64,000 bases of DNA from Streptomyces sulfonofaciens (GTDB lineage: Bacteria; Actinomycetota; Actinomycetes; Streptomycetales; Streptomycetaceae). Position 1 is the first letter of the stretch; each line of letters starts with the position of its first letter. The stretch is taken from positions 1-64,000 of the forward strand of contig NZ_BNCD01000022.1 of NCBI RefSeq assembly GCF_014656295.1, written 5' to 3'. Below are positions 27,423 to 36,086 of the stretch, piece after piece. Position numbers and translations under genes: made by a program. The notes below the pieces were generated by a model, which made no database searches, was not told where the DNA came from, and worked only from the letters and a program-made list of their open reading frames with translations.

Positions 27423-27473
27423 GGTGTCGCCGGGAGCGCCTTGCCCGCAAGGCACTCCCGAAAGGCAACACCT
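27423..27473 (+). promoter_or_regulatory. Putative attenuator hairpin between leader and rox-like gene (copy 2)
   Basis: Outer stem GGTGTCGCC (27423-27431) with GGCAACACC (27464-27472); inner stem GGGAG-C-GCCTTG with CAAGGC-A-CTCCC and a CCCG loop. The inner helix is longer than in copy 1 and its loop differs, while pairing is kept. The ATG at 27474 directly follows the outer arm and only GAAAGG is available as a binding site, so rox translation should depend on opening of this structure. Confidence 0.65.
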
Positions 27474-29018
27474 ATGGAATCTCCGCAGTGCACCGCCGAG
27501 TCGTCGTCGAACGACACGGTCGAGCCCGACTTCACCGTGGGCGACGTCCCCGGACTGCGTTCGTCGGCCTCCGGTGCCGAGCGCGCGCCCCTCGTGTTCG
27601 ACGTGATCATTGCCGGGTGCGGGCCGACCGGCGCGATGCTGGCCGCCGAACTACGGCTGCACGGTGTGCGGGTCCTCGTCGTGGAGAGGGAAACCGAGCC
27701 CGTTTCGTTCGTCCGCATTGTCGGTCTGCATATTCGCAGTATCGAGCTGATGGACATGCGCGGACTGCTGGAGCGTGTGCGCGAACACGCAAGACGGCGT
27801 CCGGCCGGCGGATTCTTCGCCGCCATCGACAAACCCGCTCCCAAGACACTGGATTCCGCGCACGCCTATCTGCTGGGCATCCCGCAGCCGGTCATCGTCC
27901 GCCTGCTCGAAGAGCATGCGACCCGACTGGGTGCGCAGGTCCGGCGCGGGTGTGCGGTGGCCGGCTTCGAGCAGGACGACGAGGGTGTGACCGTCGAGCT
28001 GGCCGACGGCGAACAACTGCGTGCGCGCTATCTCGTCGGCTGCGACGGCGGGCGCAGTACGGTGCGCAGACTGCTCGGCATCGGCTTCCCCGGCGAGCCC
28101 TCGCGGACCGACACGCTGATGGGCGAGATGGAAGTGGGTGTGCCGCAGGAGGAGATCGCCGCCAAGGTGACGGAAATCGGCAGGACCAACGAGCGACTCC
28201 GGCTCAGGCCCTTCGGTGGAGGCGTGTACAGCGTGGTGGTCCCCGCCGCGGGCGTCGGCGACCGCGCGGAACCACCCACCCTCGAGGATTTCAGACAACG
28301 GCTGCGCACCATCGCCGGAACCGATTTCGGGGTGCACTCACCGCGCTGGATGTCCCGCTTCGGGGATGCCACCCGGTTGGTGGAGCGGTACCGGGTCGGG
28401 CGGGTGCTGCTGGCCGGCGATGCGGCACACATCCATCCGCCCACCGGTGGACAGGGCCTCAACCTCGGCGTGCAGGACGCATTCAACCTCGGCTGGAAAC
28501 TGGCCGCACAGATCCGCGGCTGGGCGCCCGCCGCACTGCTGGACACCTACCAGGCCGAACGCCGCCCGGTCGCCGAGGACGTGCTGGACAACACCCGCGC
28601 CCAGATGGAACTGCACTCCACCGAACCGGGCCCGCGGGCCGTGCGCAGGCTGCTCACCGAGCTGATGGACTTCGACGAGGTGAACCGCCGTCTGATCGAG
28701 AAGATCACCGCGATCGGCATCCGCTACGACTTCGGCGAGGGCCCCGACCTGCTCGGCCGCCGCCTGCCCGACATCGACGTGAAGGACGGCCACCTCTACG
28801 GTCTGCTGCATCGCGGCCGCGGCCTGCTGCTGGACCGCACCGAACGCCTGACCGCCGGTGGCTGGTCGGACCGGGTCGATCACCTCGCGGACGCCACCGC
28901 GGCACTGGATGTTCCCTGCGTCCTGCTACGCCCCGACGGCCACGTCGCCTGGATCGGCGACGATCAGAAGGACCTGGACGACCACCTCTCCCGCTGGTTC
29001 GGCAAGCCCGCCGACTGA
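27474..29018 (+). CDS. rox: FAD-dependent monooxygenase, rifampicin monooxygenase-like, with a captured N-terminal extension
   Basis: About 514 residues. From residue 42 on: FAD motif DVIIAGCGPTGAMLAAELRL, LVGCDGGRSTVRRLLG (DG motif), RVLLAGDAAHIHPPTGGQGL (GD motif), and a thioredoxin-like C-terminal domain (VPCVLLRPDGHVAWIG). I recognise close similarity to Streptomyces Rox, which hydroxylates and inactivates rifampicin. Residues 1-41 do not belong to that family; they match the start of the alpha/beta hydrolase at 6500 (TAExSS, VE-x-DFTVG, RAPLV). The ancestral start may be the in-frame GTG at 27594. A leader peptide and hairpin precede it. Confidence 0.85.
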   Translation: MESPQCTAESSSNDTVEPDFTVGDVPGLRSSASGAERAPLVFDVIIAGCGPTGAMLAAELRLHGVRVLVVERETEPVSFVRIVGLHIRSIELMDMRGLLERVREHARRRPAGGFFAAIDKPAPKTLDSAHAYLLGIPQPVIVRLLEEHATRLGAQVRRGCAVAGFEQDDEGVTVELADGEQLRARYLVGCDGGRSTVRRLLGIGFPGEPSRTDTLMGEMEVGVPQEEIAAKVTEIGRTNERLRLRPFGGGVYSVVVPAAGVGDRAEPPTLEDFRQRLRTIAGTDFGVHSPRWMSRFGDATRLVERYRVGRVLLAGDAAHIHPPTGGQGLNLGVQDAFNLGWKLAAQIRGWAPAALLDTYQAERRPVAEDVLDNTRAQMELHSTEPGPRAVRRLLTELMDFDEVNRRLIEKITAIGIRYDFGEGPDLLGRRLPDIDVKDGHLYGLLHRGRGLLLDRTERLTAGGWSDRVDHLADATAALDVPCVLLRPDGHVAWIGDDQKDLDDHLSRWFGKPAD

Positions 29019-29304
29019 GCACGCCCGAGCGGCCGGAAAGCCCGTGAGGAGCATGGCGACGGCCCGCGGCCACAGACCATCGGAAGATCGTAAGGCGGCA
29101 TCAGCCGCAGGGCCCTGGCTCCGGTCCTGCGGCCGGGGTGGTTGCCGAGACTCCTTCGCCAGGGTGTACTGGAGGGCGGCGTGACGTTGAGCGATGCGGC
29201 CTTGGCCAACCTGATGTGCGCCTTGGGTGTGACGGGCGCCTCCGGCACGTGCGCCGTTCGAGGGCCCGCTCCCGTCCCACGCCACTTCCATCCCCAGGGG
29301 GCCC

Positions 29305-29928
29305 ATGCCCCCGATGCCTCGGGCCAAGGCCCGTCCGGGTGCCGGTGGGCCGGTACCCGCATGGACGAAAGGGCTGCCGATCACGCGACGGTACGTTCTC
29401 ACCGGTACGCCGGGAGCGGGCAAGACATCGATCCTGCGCTGCCTGGCCGAGCTCGGCTACGCGGTCGTCGAGGAGGCGGCGACCGCAGTTGTCGCACAGG
29501 CCCAGGCGCGGGGGGAGGACGAGCCGTGGACACGGACGTCCTTCATCGACCAGGTCGTCGATCTGCAGAGGAAGCGGCAGTTGGGGACCTCTTCCACTGA
29601 GCCTGTCCAGGTGTTTGACCGGTCTCCGGTCTGCACCTACGCGCTCGCCGGATATCTGGGGCTGGGTGTGTCTCGCGCACTTGCTACGGAGATCGAGCGG
29701 ATCACCTCCGAGGGGATCTATGAACGGCAGGTGTTCTTCATCCGCAATCTGGGATTCTGTGAACCCACCAGTGCCCGTCGGATCAGTTTCCAGCAGTCGC
29801 TGGTTTTCGAAGGCGTGCACGAGCAGAGCTACCGTGAGTTCGGGTACGAACTCATCGACGTCCCTGCGGACCGCCTGAACAGCCGTGTGGCCGCGATCAG
29901 TTCGACGATCTCGCGGTTGGCCCTGTGA
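29305..29928 (+). CDS. AAA_28-like ATPase/kinase-like P-loop protein
   Basis: Up to 207 residues. The P-loop GTPGAGKTS follows RYVLT near residue 34; EEAATAVVAQAQARG and FDRSPVCTYALAGYLG are typical of the AAA_28 group of small predicted nucleoside-triphosphatases, function unknown. ATG at 29305 has AGGGGG just upstream; ATG at 29314 is possible. Of the 29019-29304 gap before it, nothing is recognisable. Confidence 0.75.
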   Translation: MPPMPRAKARPGAGGPVPAWTKGLPITRRYVLTGTPGAGKTSILRCLAELGYAVVEEAATAVVAQAQARGEDEPWTRTSFIDQVVDLQRKRQLGTSSTEPVQVFDRSPVCTYALAGYLGLGVSRALATEIERITSEGIYERQVFFIRNLGFCEPTSARRISFQQSLVFEGVHEQSYREFGYELIDVPADRLNSRVAAISSTISRLAL

Positions 29929-30067
29929 GTTCCTCCGGGGCTCCTCAGGCTGGATCGGGAGGACCGGCGGGGCCGCCCTGCGCAGCCGGTCGTGTGACCG
30001 AGCGCATGGTCGCGGGCCGGCGGCGTCGGGCTGGGCGTCGGCTGCTGACCCAGTACTCTGACTCCGC

Positions 30068-30964
30068 ATGACCGACACCGAGATCGAGATCACCGCAGAC
30101 CTGGTGCGCAACCTGCTGCAGGAACAACACCCAGACCTCGCAGGGCTGGCGATCCGCGAGGTGGCGGGCGGCTGGGGCAACCAGATGTGGCGCCTCGGGG
30201 ACGCGCTGGCCGTGCGCATGCAGCGCATGGACCCCACCCCGGAGCTCCAGCTCAAGGAGCGGCGATGGCTACCCGTGCTGGCCCCGCGCCTGCCGCTCCC
30301 GGTGCCGATCCCGGTGCGGTTCGGCGAACCGTCAGGGCGATTCCCCAAGCACTGGACCGTGATGACGTGGGTCCCCGGCGAGCCGCTGGACCACGGCTCG
30401 ATCACCCGCGGCGCCCACGCGGCCGACACGCTGGCGGGCTTCCTCCGGGCGCTCCATGTTGAGGCTCCCGCCGAGGCGCCGACCGCCACGGACCGCGGTG
30501 CCCACCCCAGGAACTGCACGGACGGCTTCGAGACCTTCTTCAAGGCCGTTGCCCCCGACGACATCGCTGTCGACGTCCGGGCCGTCTGGGACGACGCCGT
30601 CGCGGTCCATGCGTGGGAGGGCCCGCCGATGTGGGTGCACGGCGACCTCCATCCCGCGAACGTCGTGGTCTCGGACGGAACGCTCTCGGGTGTCGTCGAC
30701 TTCGGCGGCATGTTCGCCGGCGACCCGGCGTGGGACCTCGCCGCCGCATGGGTGCTGCTGCCTGCGGGCACGGCCTCGCGGTTCTTCGACGTGTACGCGA
30801 ACGCGGACGAGGCGGCGATCCGGCGCGCCCGCGGGCTGGCCGCCCTGAAGAGCCTCTTCCTGATGCTCATGGGGCAGAACGGAGACAGGGGCCTTCCCGG
30901 CGGCAAGCCGAACTGGGGACCGGTGGGCAGGGCGGCACTCGATCGTGTTCTGCAGGGCATCTGA
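30068..30964 (+). CDS. Aminoglycoside phosphotransferase (APH) family protein
   Basis: About 298 residues. Kinase-like fold with the Brenner motif WVHGDLHPANVVV and metal-binding VVDFGGMFAGDPAWDLA; N-terminal WGNQMWRLGDALAVRM nucleotide-binding region. Family members phosphorylate aminoglycosides, other antibiotics or metabolites; this group is diverse, so resistance is not proven. TACTCT lies about 9 bases before the ATG at 30068 and no ribosome binding site is seen, so the mRNA is probably leaderless. Confidence 0.85.
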   Translation: MTDTEIEITADLVRNLLQEQHPDLAGLAIREVAGGWGNQMWRLGDALAVRMQRMDPTPELQLKERRWLPVLAPRLPLPVPIPVRFGEPSGRFPKHWTVMTWVPGEPLDHGSITRGAHAADTLAGFLRALHVEAPAEAPTATDRGAHPRNCTDGFETFFKAVAPDDIAVDVRAVWDDAVAVHAWEGPPMWVHGDLHPANVVVSDGTLSGVVDFGGMFAGDPAWDLAAAWVLLPAGTASRFFDVYANADEAAIRRARGLAALKSLFLMLMGQNGDRGLPGGKPNWGPVGRAALDRVLQGI

Positions 30965-31062
30965 TGCATGCTTCCGCGCTTGCGTTTCATCGTCCGAGGT
31001 CGAAATCGCGCCTCAGACCAGGCGGCTTGCCCGGGTGTTCACCGGACGGGGCCTCGGCGTGG

Positions 31063-31213
31063 CCGAGTGACGCCCAGCAGCTAAGCGATGGAGGCGGCCG
31101 TCGCGTCCGGCTGGGCGAGCGGGGCGCGCGCGTGCGGACCTGCTCGGGCGCCATCGCGGGCGGCCCAGGCGCTGGGCGCGGGCGGCGGCCAGGCCCTCGC
31201 GGGTGCCCTCGAC
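31063..31213 (-). pseudogene. Serine resolvase (Tn3 TnpR-type) C-terminal relic
   Basis: On the minus strand three frames in succession give VEGTREGLAAARAQRLGRP, then PPAMAPEQVRT, then APLAQPDATAASIA followed by TAG and LLGVTR. Together these resemble the C-terminal helix-turn-helix of serine resolvases (EGLAAAR, MTPEQV, ATVASIA, LLGVSR). The catalytic domain is absent. The relic fills part of the 30965-31319 gap; the rest of that gap shows nothing. It could be the lost resolvase partner of a Tn3 transposon. Confidence 0.6.
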
Positions 31214-31319
31214 GGATAGAGCAAGGGGTATCGCCTTGCCACCGCAGTTACGGGACAGACCTCAAGGCTCTGTCTGTGCTTGGTATCCGAAGTGGCGCGC
31301 CACGGTAGGCATGGGGTCC

Positions 31320-31688
31320 TTACCCGAATCGTTGCGCAATGGTTGGTGTCATCCAGCGGTGCCATTCCTGTGGTGTTCCGCTCCGCATGATGCGGGTCTT
31401 GATCATGGGATGTTTCTCTTCATCGTCGGGGTGCTTCTCCTCGTGCGCCCGCATGTTCGCGAAGCTGCTGCGCTCGACCGCCTCTGTGAGAACGTTCTCG
31501 GCAACTGAAATCCCAAGGTCTTGCAGATTTTTCTGCAGGGTCGGTACGGGACGGGATTTCAGGTCCTCGAACGTCGTGACCGTCATGTGCGGGTAGGCGC
31601 CCGCCGCTTCGTGCCACGCGCCGTAGAAGTCGGTCCAGTCGTGGAGGCGGCTCGCGCCGGTGGGTCCTGGCAGTGTGATGTACGTCAC
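31320..31688 (-). pseudogene. Sulfotransferase, C-terminal fragment
   Basis: About 122 residues beginning with GTG. WTDFYGAWHEAAG, TFEDLKSRPVPTLQKNLQDLG, ERSSFANMRAHEE and EWHRWMTPTIAQRFG are typical of the second half of PAPS-dependent sulfotransferases. The N-terminal 5'-phosphosulfate loop and the RNPKD region are missing, so it should be inactive. No relic of the first half is seen upstream. Confidence 0.65.
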
Positions 31689-31835
31689 ATCGATTGAGGG
31701 ATGTAAACCGGCCGCAGCAACCCCGGCTCAAGGGGAGGCTCGGCCTTCGGCGGAATCATGTGCTTCGGCCAACTGCCGGGGCATATTCTGGAGTGCTCGA
31801 TGACTTGCACCTGGCAGTGATCAAGCGGGGGGTTC

Positions 31836-32366
31836 ATGAGCAGCGAACGCAACGACGTCCCAGATGCGCCCGAAGCCCCGGACGACACCGCGGCCGCGGT
31901 CGTTGAAGTGGCGTCGGACGTGGTGCTCGTCGTAGCAAGCATGGCAGCTACGCCGTTCCTGCAGGCGATCTCCACGTACTTCGGCAACGCCCTTGCGAAG
32001 GGGATGAGCACGGGGACCCGCGACATCCTGCGCCGGTTCATTGGGCGCCAGGCCCGGGCGAGCCTGGACGAGCCCGCCGACGACATCCACGCCATCCACC
32101 TCCGCACCGAGGACGGCTGGCAGATCGAGATGCGTGTGGACATCGCGCCCGAGGCCCTGGCCCAACTGCCCGCGCTGTGCGACGCCGATGCACCAGTCGG
32201 TGAAGCCGACCGACGCCCCGGCGCGGCAGGGACGATCCACTGGGATAACGCGGGACACTGGACGGCGATGACGGTGTCCAGAAGCGGGTATCTCGTCAGA
32301 TTCACATGGGACGCCGAGGCCGAGCGGTGGCGCGAACGCCCCGGCCGGCCCATTCTCGTGACCTAA
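31836..32366 (+). CDS. Hypothetical protein
   Basis: About 176 residues. An acidic start, then a weakly hydrophobic stretch (VVLVVASMAATPFLQAI) that may be an amphipathic or membrane-associated helix, a basic middle (DILRRFIGRQARAS) and a beta-rich C-terminus (IHWDNAGHWTAMTVSRSGYL). No family recognised. ATG at 31836 follows a GGGGGG run that can act as a binding site. TATTCT near 31788 could be a -10 box. Confidence 0.65.
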   Translation: MSSERNDVPDAPEAPDDTAAAVVEVASDVVLVVASMAATPFLQAISTYFGNALAKGMSTGTRDILRRFIGRQARASLDEPADDIHAIHLRTEDGWQIEMRVDIAPEALAQLPALCDADAPVGEADRRPGAAGTIHWDNAGHWTAMTVSRSGYLVRFTWDAEAERWRERPGRPILVT

Positions 32367-32588
32367 GGGTGTCCCGTGATCCCCAGCGGGCTCCCGAGGC
32401 CGGCTACGGCCACTCGCCGCGTTGTCGGGATCGCCCACGTACGACCCGGTACGAGGGCGGCCCTCCGCCGTGCGATTGTCCGCATCTGACGCCGCTCGCC
32501 GATCCACCGGGATTACGGGACAGCCCCAGACACACATACCAGTGACCCACCGGCCCGACGGAACTCTGATCTGCTACGCCTTCGCAGG

Positions 32589-33209
32589 TCAGAGCTTGGG
32601 ACTGCGCGCAGAGTCACCGGCTGCCTCCCGCGCCACGCGCTCCAGCCGGCGGCGGTGGTTCTTCCACCAGGTCTGGTCTCCCGGTGGCATGTTGTCCTTG
32701 GCCGCCAGGTACCCGACGGATCCGTCGATGAGCTCTCGCACGATGTCGGCGTGGCCGGCGTGCCGCTGGGTGTCGGAGATGACGCGCACCAGGATGTGGT
32801 GCAGTGTCACCTCCCGTCGTTCCTCCGGCCACCACGGGACGCGGCCGATGGCGTCGAGCGCCAGCGTCGCGATCGTACCGTCGGAGTGGTGCCACGCCTG
32901 GTGGTACAGCTCGACGATGTCCTCGCGTGACTCGTCCGCGGTGGCCCACATGTCCGAGTTGGGCTCCGTGTCCTCCGTGTACCACCAGGGCGGCGGCTCC
33001 TCGTCGAAGAACGGCCGCCCGAACGTGTCGCCGAAGTACCCGAGCTCCACACCGGTGATGTGTTTGACCAGCCCCAGCAGGTTGGTGCCCGTGGCGGTCA
33101 GGGGGCGGCGGACGTCGTACTCCGAGAGCCCGTCGAGCTTCCACACCAGGGCGTCACGCCCGTCTTGCAGGTAACGGAGAAGGTCGGCCTTCGGGCTTGT
33201 TTCGATCAT
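32589..33209 (-). CDS. DinB-superfamily (DUF664-like) protein
   Basis: About 206 residues. Four-helix fold signature with LLGLVKHITGVELGYFG, an acidic WWYTEDTEPNSDMWATADES, VTLHHILVRVISDTQRHAGH with three metal-site His candidates, and a basic C-terminus. DinB-like proteins include metal-dependent thiol transferases such as bacillithiol/mycothiol enzymes; which one is unknown. ATG at 33209 is the most plausible start because homology begins there; the open frame extends further upstream. Confidence 0.8.
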   Translation of the reverse strand: MIETSPKADLLRYLQDGRDALVWKLDGLSEYDVRRPLTATGTNLLGLVKHITGVELGYFGDTFGRPFFDEEPPPWWYTEDTEPNSDMWATADESREDIVELYHQAWHHSDGTIATLALDAIGRVPWWPEERREVTLHHILVRVISDTQRHAGHADIVRELIDGSVGYLAAKDNMPPGDQTWWKNHRRRLERVAREAAGDSARSPKL

Positions 33210-33430
33210 GCCGGGCAGTTTTCCACCCGCCACTGACAATCGGGCTCCACGGCACGAACGCAAGGCGCCGCCGGCCTTCGAAGCGGAAGCGACCGGATGG
33301 TGAACGACGGGCCGGGGGACCGGGCGACCGGCATGGGGGCCGTCGGGCCGCAGGCCCACCGAGGCGGCGTGCCCGGCGAGGGGGGAAGCGGCGGCCTCGG
33401 GGCATGTCGGCGTGCACCCGGCGTGCATGC

Positions 33431-33483
33431 GGCACGCACGGCGTTCCTCACCCCAAGATGGCACGTACGGCGTTCCTCACCCC
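33431..33483. repeat. Two tandem 24-bp copies at a gene end
   Basis: 33431-33454 and 33460-33483 differ at one base. The second copy includes the stop codon of the minus-strand gene ending at 33477, so the 3' end of that gene has been duplicated. Confidence 0.7.
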
Positions 33484-34229
33484 GGGGCCGGTTCCATGGT
33501 CGTCGTGATCCGAGCGAGCGCGGGTGTCCGGGGCACCGAACCGAAGCCGAAGCGCACGGCGGGGGCGACGGGAGCCACCCCGCCGAGGTCGACGCCTTCG
33601 AAGAGCGCGGAGACCGAGACGATCGGCCGCAGGTCCCGGGCGCCGTACCACTGGCGGCGGAGGGGACCGCCGGGCCGTGCGCCCTGGTGGGTCCCCGCGC
33701 CGACCCTGCCCCGGGCCCCCGCGCCGACCCTGCCCCGGGTCCGCACGCCGGTCAGCAGCAGGCGGGCGGGCGGGTTCATCAGTGTGGCCCATGCCGGACG
33801 GCCGGCCACCGCGCCGGGCACGGCATGCAGCACCAATCCCAGGGGCCCTGGCCGACCCGTGGTGAAGCTGAGGTCCAGCGGCCCCGCGGTGACGGCCCAG
33901 GTGTTCCTCTCGACGCGAGTGTCGACGGGTGTGAGGCGCACCGCCTCGAAGGCGTAGGCGGAGCTGACGAAGTCGGCCGTCTCCCTGGTGGGGGCAAGCA
34001 GCAGCCGTTCCCCGTCCGCGCGTTCGAGCATGACATCGCTGAACGCCCCGAAGGGCGACCGCTCCCAGTGCCCCAGCACGATGCGTGTTCCGCAGGAGGT
34101 GCCGATCCCCGCGATCCATCCGTCGAAGCGCAGACGCAGAGGGCGGGAGCCCCTGCCGCCGCCGTACCGGTCGGGGTCAGGCGCGGCGCGGCCATGACGG
34201 GCAGGGCCTGGGTGTCCCGAGGCGTACAT
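33477..34229 (-). CDS. Conserved hypothetical protein
   Basis: Up to 250 residues. Core reads LRLRFDGWIAGIGTSCGTRI, LGHWERSPFGAFSDVMLERA, DGERLLLAPTRETADFVSSA, TAGPLDLSFTTGRPGPLGLV and FGFGSVPRTPALARITTTME. I know this pattern from uncharacterised Streptomyces proteins but no function. A Gly-Arg repeat (RVGAGARGRVGAG) interrupts the C-terminal third and reflects a short DNA repeat near 33700. The longest start overlaps the DUF2071 gene by 53 bases; a later start is likely. Coupled in one operon with DUF2071. Confidence 0.7.
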   Translation of the reverse strand: MYASGHPGPARHGRAAPDPDRYGGGRGSRPLRLRFDGWIAGIGTSCGTRIVLGHWERSPFGAFSDVMLERADGERLLLAPTRETADFVSSAYAFEAVRLTPVDTRVERNTWAVTAGPLDLSFTTGRPGPLGLVLHAVPGAVAGRPAWATLMNPPARLLLTGVRTRGRVGAGARGRVGAGTHQGARPGGPLRRQWYGARDLRPIVSVSALFEGVDLGGVAPVAPAVRFGFGSVPRTPALARITTTMEPAPG

Positions 34230-34938
34230 GCCTGACTCCTTGCGAGAAGTGGACCACGGGCTCGTCGACGGGCCGGGGGAGACCGGCCGCGGTGGTCAGC
34301 GTCTCCTCCAGGACGTCGACAGCGGCACGTGCCAGCGGCCAGGGCTCGTGCTCGGTCGGCGTCTTCCAGAGCGTGCCGAGGCTGCGAGTGAACGCCCGCC
34401 AGCGCGAGGTCAGCCACACGTCACGGTCCGTCGGCACCATCGGTTCACCGGGGCGCACGACCAGACGGTAGGAGGGCGTACCGCCCCGCCGTGCACCGGC
34501 GTACGAGACGGTGTCCCCGTGTGCGGAGACACCCAGCCTCCCCGGGCTGTACGGCGCACCGATGACACGAGCCGCCGTGAGCAGAGGGCAGGCCACTTCG
34601 ATGGAGAGGAACCAGAGCCCGTCCTGTCCGTTGCGGTGGCGGACGTAGGTCCGCAGGTTGGTCTCCGCGAACGTCGGCAAGGCGGGCAGCGCCGCGGGGG
34701 TACCGGCCGGACGCATGTCCGCCATCAGGAACGGCGTGAACCCCACCCAGGCCGCCCCTTCGTACACGTCCACGGCCAGCGCCTCGGGCAGCAGGGCCTG
34801 CACCAGGTCCGGTGGGAAGGGCCAGTGCACGAATGTCTGGGTCAGCCAGCCGACCCGACACACCGGGAAACGGATCCGCTGCTCCGCTCGATGTCCCACC
34901 ACGCGGGGCGGGTGCCCGACCCGGGTGAGCGGAAACAT
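34177..34938 (-). CDS. DUF2071 (YqjF-like) protein
   Basis: About 253 residues. Contains the family hallmarks VGWLTQTFVHWPFPPDLVQA, WVGFTPFLMADMRPAG, FAETNLRTYVRH and GLWFLSIEVACP. DUF2071 proteins are distantly related to acetoacetate decarboxylases; their role is not established. Its frame overlaps the next gene, so the two are likely cotranscribed and possibly act together. Confidence 0.85.
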   Translation of the reverse strand: MFPLTRVGHPPRVVGHRAEQRIRFPVCRVGWLTQTFVHWPFPPDLVQALLPEALAVDVYEGAAWVGFTPFLMADMRPAGTPAALPALPTFAETNLRTYVRHRNGQDGLWFLSIEVACPLLTAARVIGAPYSPGRLGVSAHGDTVSYAGARRGGTPSYRLVVRPGEPMVPTDRDVWLTSRWRAFTRSLGTLWKTPTEHEPWPLARAAVDVLEETLTTAAGLPRPVDEPVVHFSQGVRHVRLGTPRPCPSWPRRA

Positions 34939-35030
34939 GCAGGCCAGGACCCGCGCGACCGGATGAGCCGGGAGTGGACCAGGTGAGCGGGGTGTGACGG
35001 GACGAGCGGGGGCGGGCCGGGCGGGGGCCT

Positions 35031-35387
35031 TCAGTTCGCGGACGGAGTGCCGCTGTAGGGGGCGACGGCGGAAAGGCGGGGATGGAGCCGTCGAGCGAGT
35101 TCGTGCCGGATGTCTGCCGCCAGGTGGCCGTTCTCACCCCAGATCACGATCAGCTCGGCCACGTGCCGGAGCTTGATGTTGGTGTGCATGGACGTCTTCC
35201 GGAGCACGTCCCACGCCTCGGCGGGGGAGACGTGTCCGACGGCTACGAGCACGCCGAGAGCCTGGTCGATCGTTGCATGGGAGTCGATCGCCTGGTGGAG
35301 CTGGGTGACCTCGTCCTCCAACTGCCGGATCCGGGCTGCCGGGGCAGGGATGACTTCGTGCAGGGGCTGGTCGGTGTGCTGCTTCAA
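35031..35387 (-). CDS. ANTAR-domain protein
   Basis: About 118 residues. A short coiled helix (RIRQLEDEVTQLHQAIDSHA) leads into the ANTAR signature TIDQALGVLVAVGHVSPAEAWDVLRKTSMHTN and the third helix LRHVAELIV. ANTAR domains bind paired RNA hairpins and cause antitermination; this one lacks an attached receiver or GAF sensor. Start choice: TTG at 35387 has GGGAG about 6 bases upstream, better than distant GTG options. Its RNA target is not evident nearby. Confidence 0.8.
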   Translation of the reverse strand: MKQHTDQPLHEVIPAPAARIRQLEDEVTQLHQAIDSHATIDQALGVLVAVGHVSPAEAWDVLRKTSMHTNIKLRHVAELIVIWGENGHLAADIRHELARRLHPRLSAVAPYSGTPSAN

Positions 35388-35772
35388 GGGGGGCTCCCGC
35401 TGGAGGGTGGGGTGTCCGCGTCGGTGGTGCGCCTGCCCCCTGATGTGCGACATATCCCTACTGGTTCGACTCCGGTTCGACTCCGGTCCGACGCCGCGAG
35501 CTCGCTGCCGCGGCGCCGGTCCGCAAGTGGCCGCTTCCATGATTCCCGGGCCTGGTTCCACGGGCGCCGCCGTCGTCCGCTCCACCCCTGCGGCGCCGCC
35601 CATGGGGCCGGTCGGGCGGCGTGGCCCGGCCGTCCGGTAGACGCCTGCCCCCGGTGCGGGGCGGGCTGGTGACTCCCCGGTTGCCCAGGGTGATCGACTG
35701 ATCCAGATGCGGGCCGTGGGACCGTCCATGACCCTGCTCGTAGGAAGCATCGCCGAGTCGCCTGGAGAATCC
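35388..35772. other. Gap with tandem 11-bp repeat
   Basis: No gene seen. GGTTCGACTCC occurs twice in tandem (35463-35484) with a third imperfect copy to 35495. The unit resembles a tRNA T-loop, but there is no acceptor, D or anticodon arm around it. Confidence 0.5.
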
Positions 35773-36003
35773 ATGATCGTCAAGATGCTGCACGAGAAGG
35801 GCATGAAGTCGGAGCACGCCTACTGCGCCGCCTTCATCTCCATCGGCCTGTCCGTCGCTGCCTGGTACGGCTCGCTCCAGAAGGAGCCCGGTGCGGGCAT
35901 GGACCGGGCGGACCGGTGGGGGATCTTCGTGGGTGAGTGGGCGCCCACCTTCTTCGGCCTCGGTCTGGCACTCGCCCACTACGAGAAGGAGAAGTCCGAC
36001 TAG
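35773..36003 (+). CDS. Small membrane protein
   Basis: About 76 residues with two hydrophobic segments (AYCAAFISIGLSVAAWYGSL and WAPTFFGLGLALAHY) joined by a charged loop (QKEPGAGMDRADRWG), and a Lys-rich tail. ATG at 35773 has GGAG 6 bases upstream and is preferred over start codons further upstream. No function known. It stands alone between divergent and convergent neighbours. Confidence 0.75.
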   Translation: MIVKMLHEKGMKSEHAYCAAFISIGLSVAAWYGSLQKEPGAGMDRADRWGIFVGEWAPTFFGLGLALAHYEKEKSD

Positions 36004-36086
36004 ACCGCCCGGCCGGGCGGCGACCTGGCGGGGGAGCAACCGCCGGCCGCTTTCTCGCGGAAGGACCGGCGGCGCGGCGGTGCTGC

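Noticed and set aside
35463..35495. Possible tRNA or att site (GGTTCGACTCC repeats resemble a T-loop)
   Set aside because: No D-arm, anticodon arm or acceptor stem can be drawn around it; it is a tandem 11-bp repeat.
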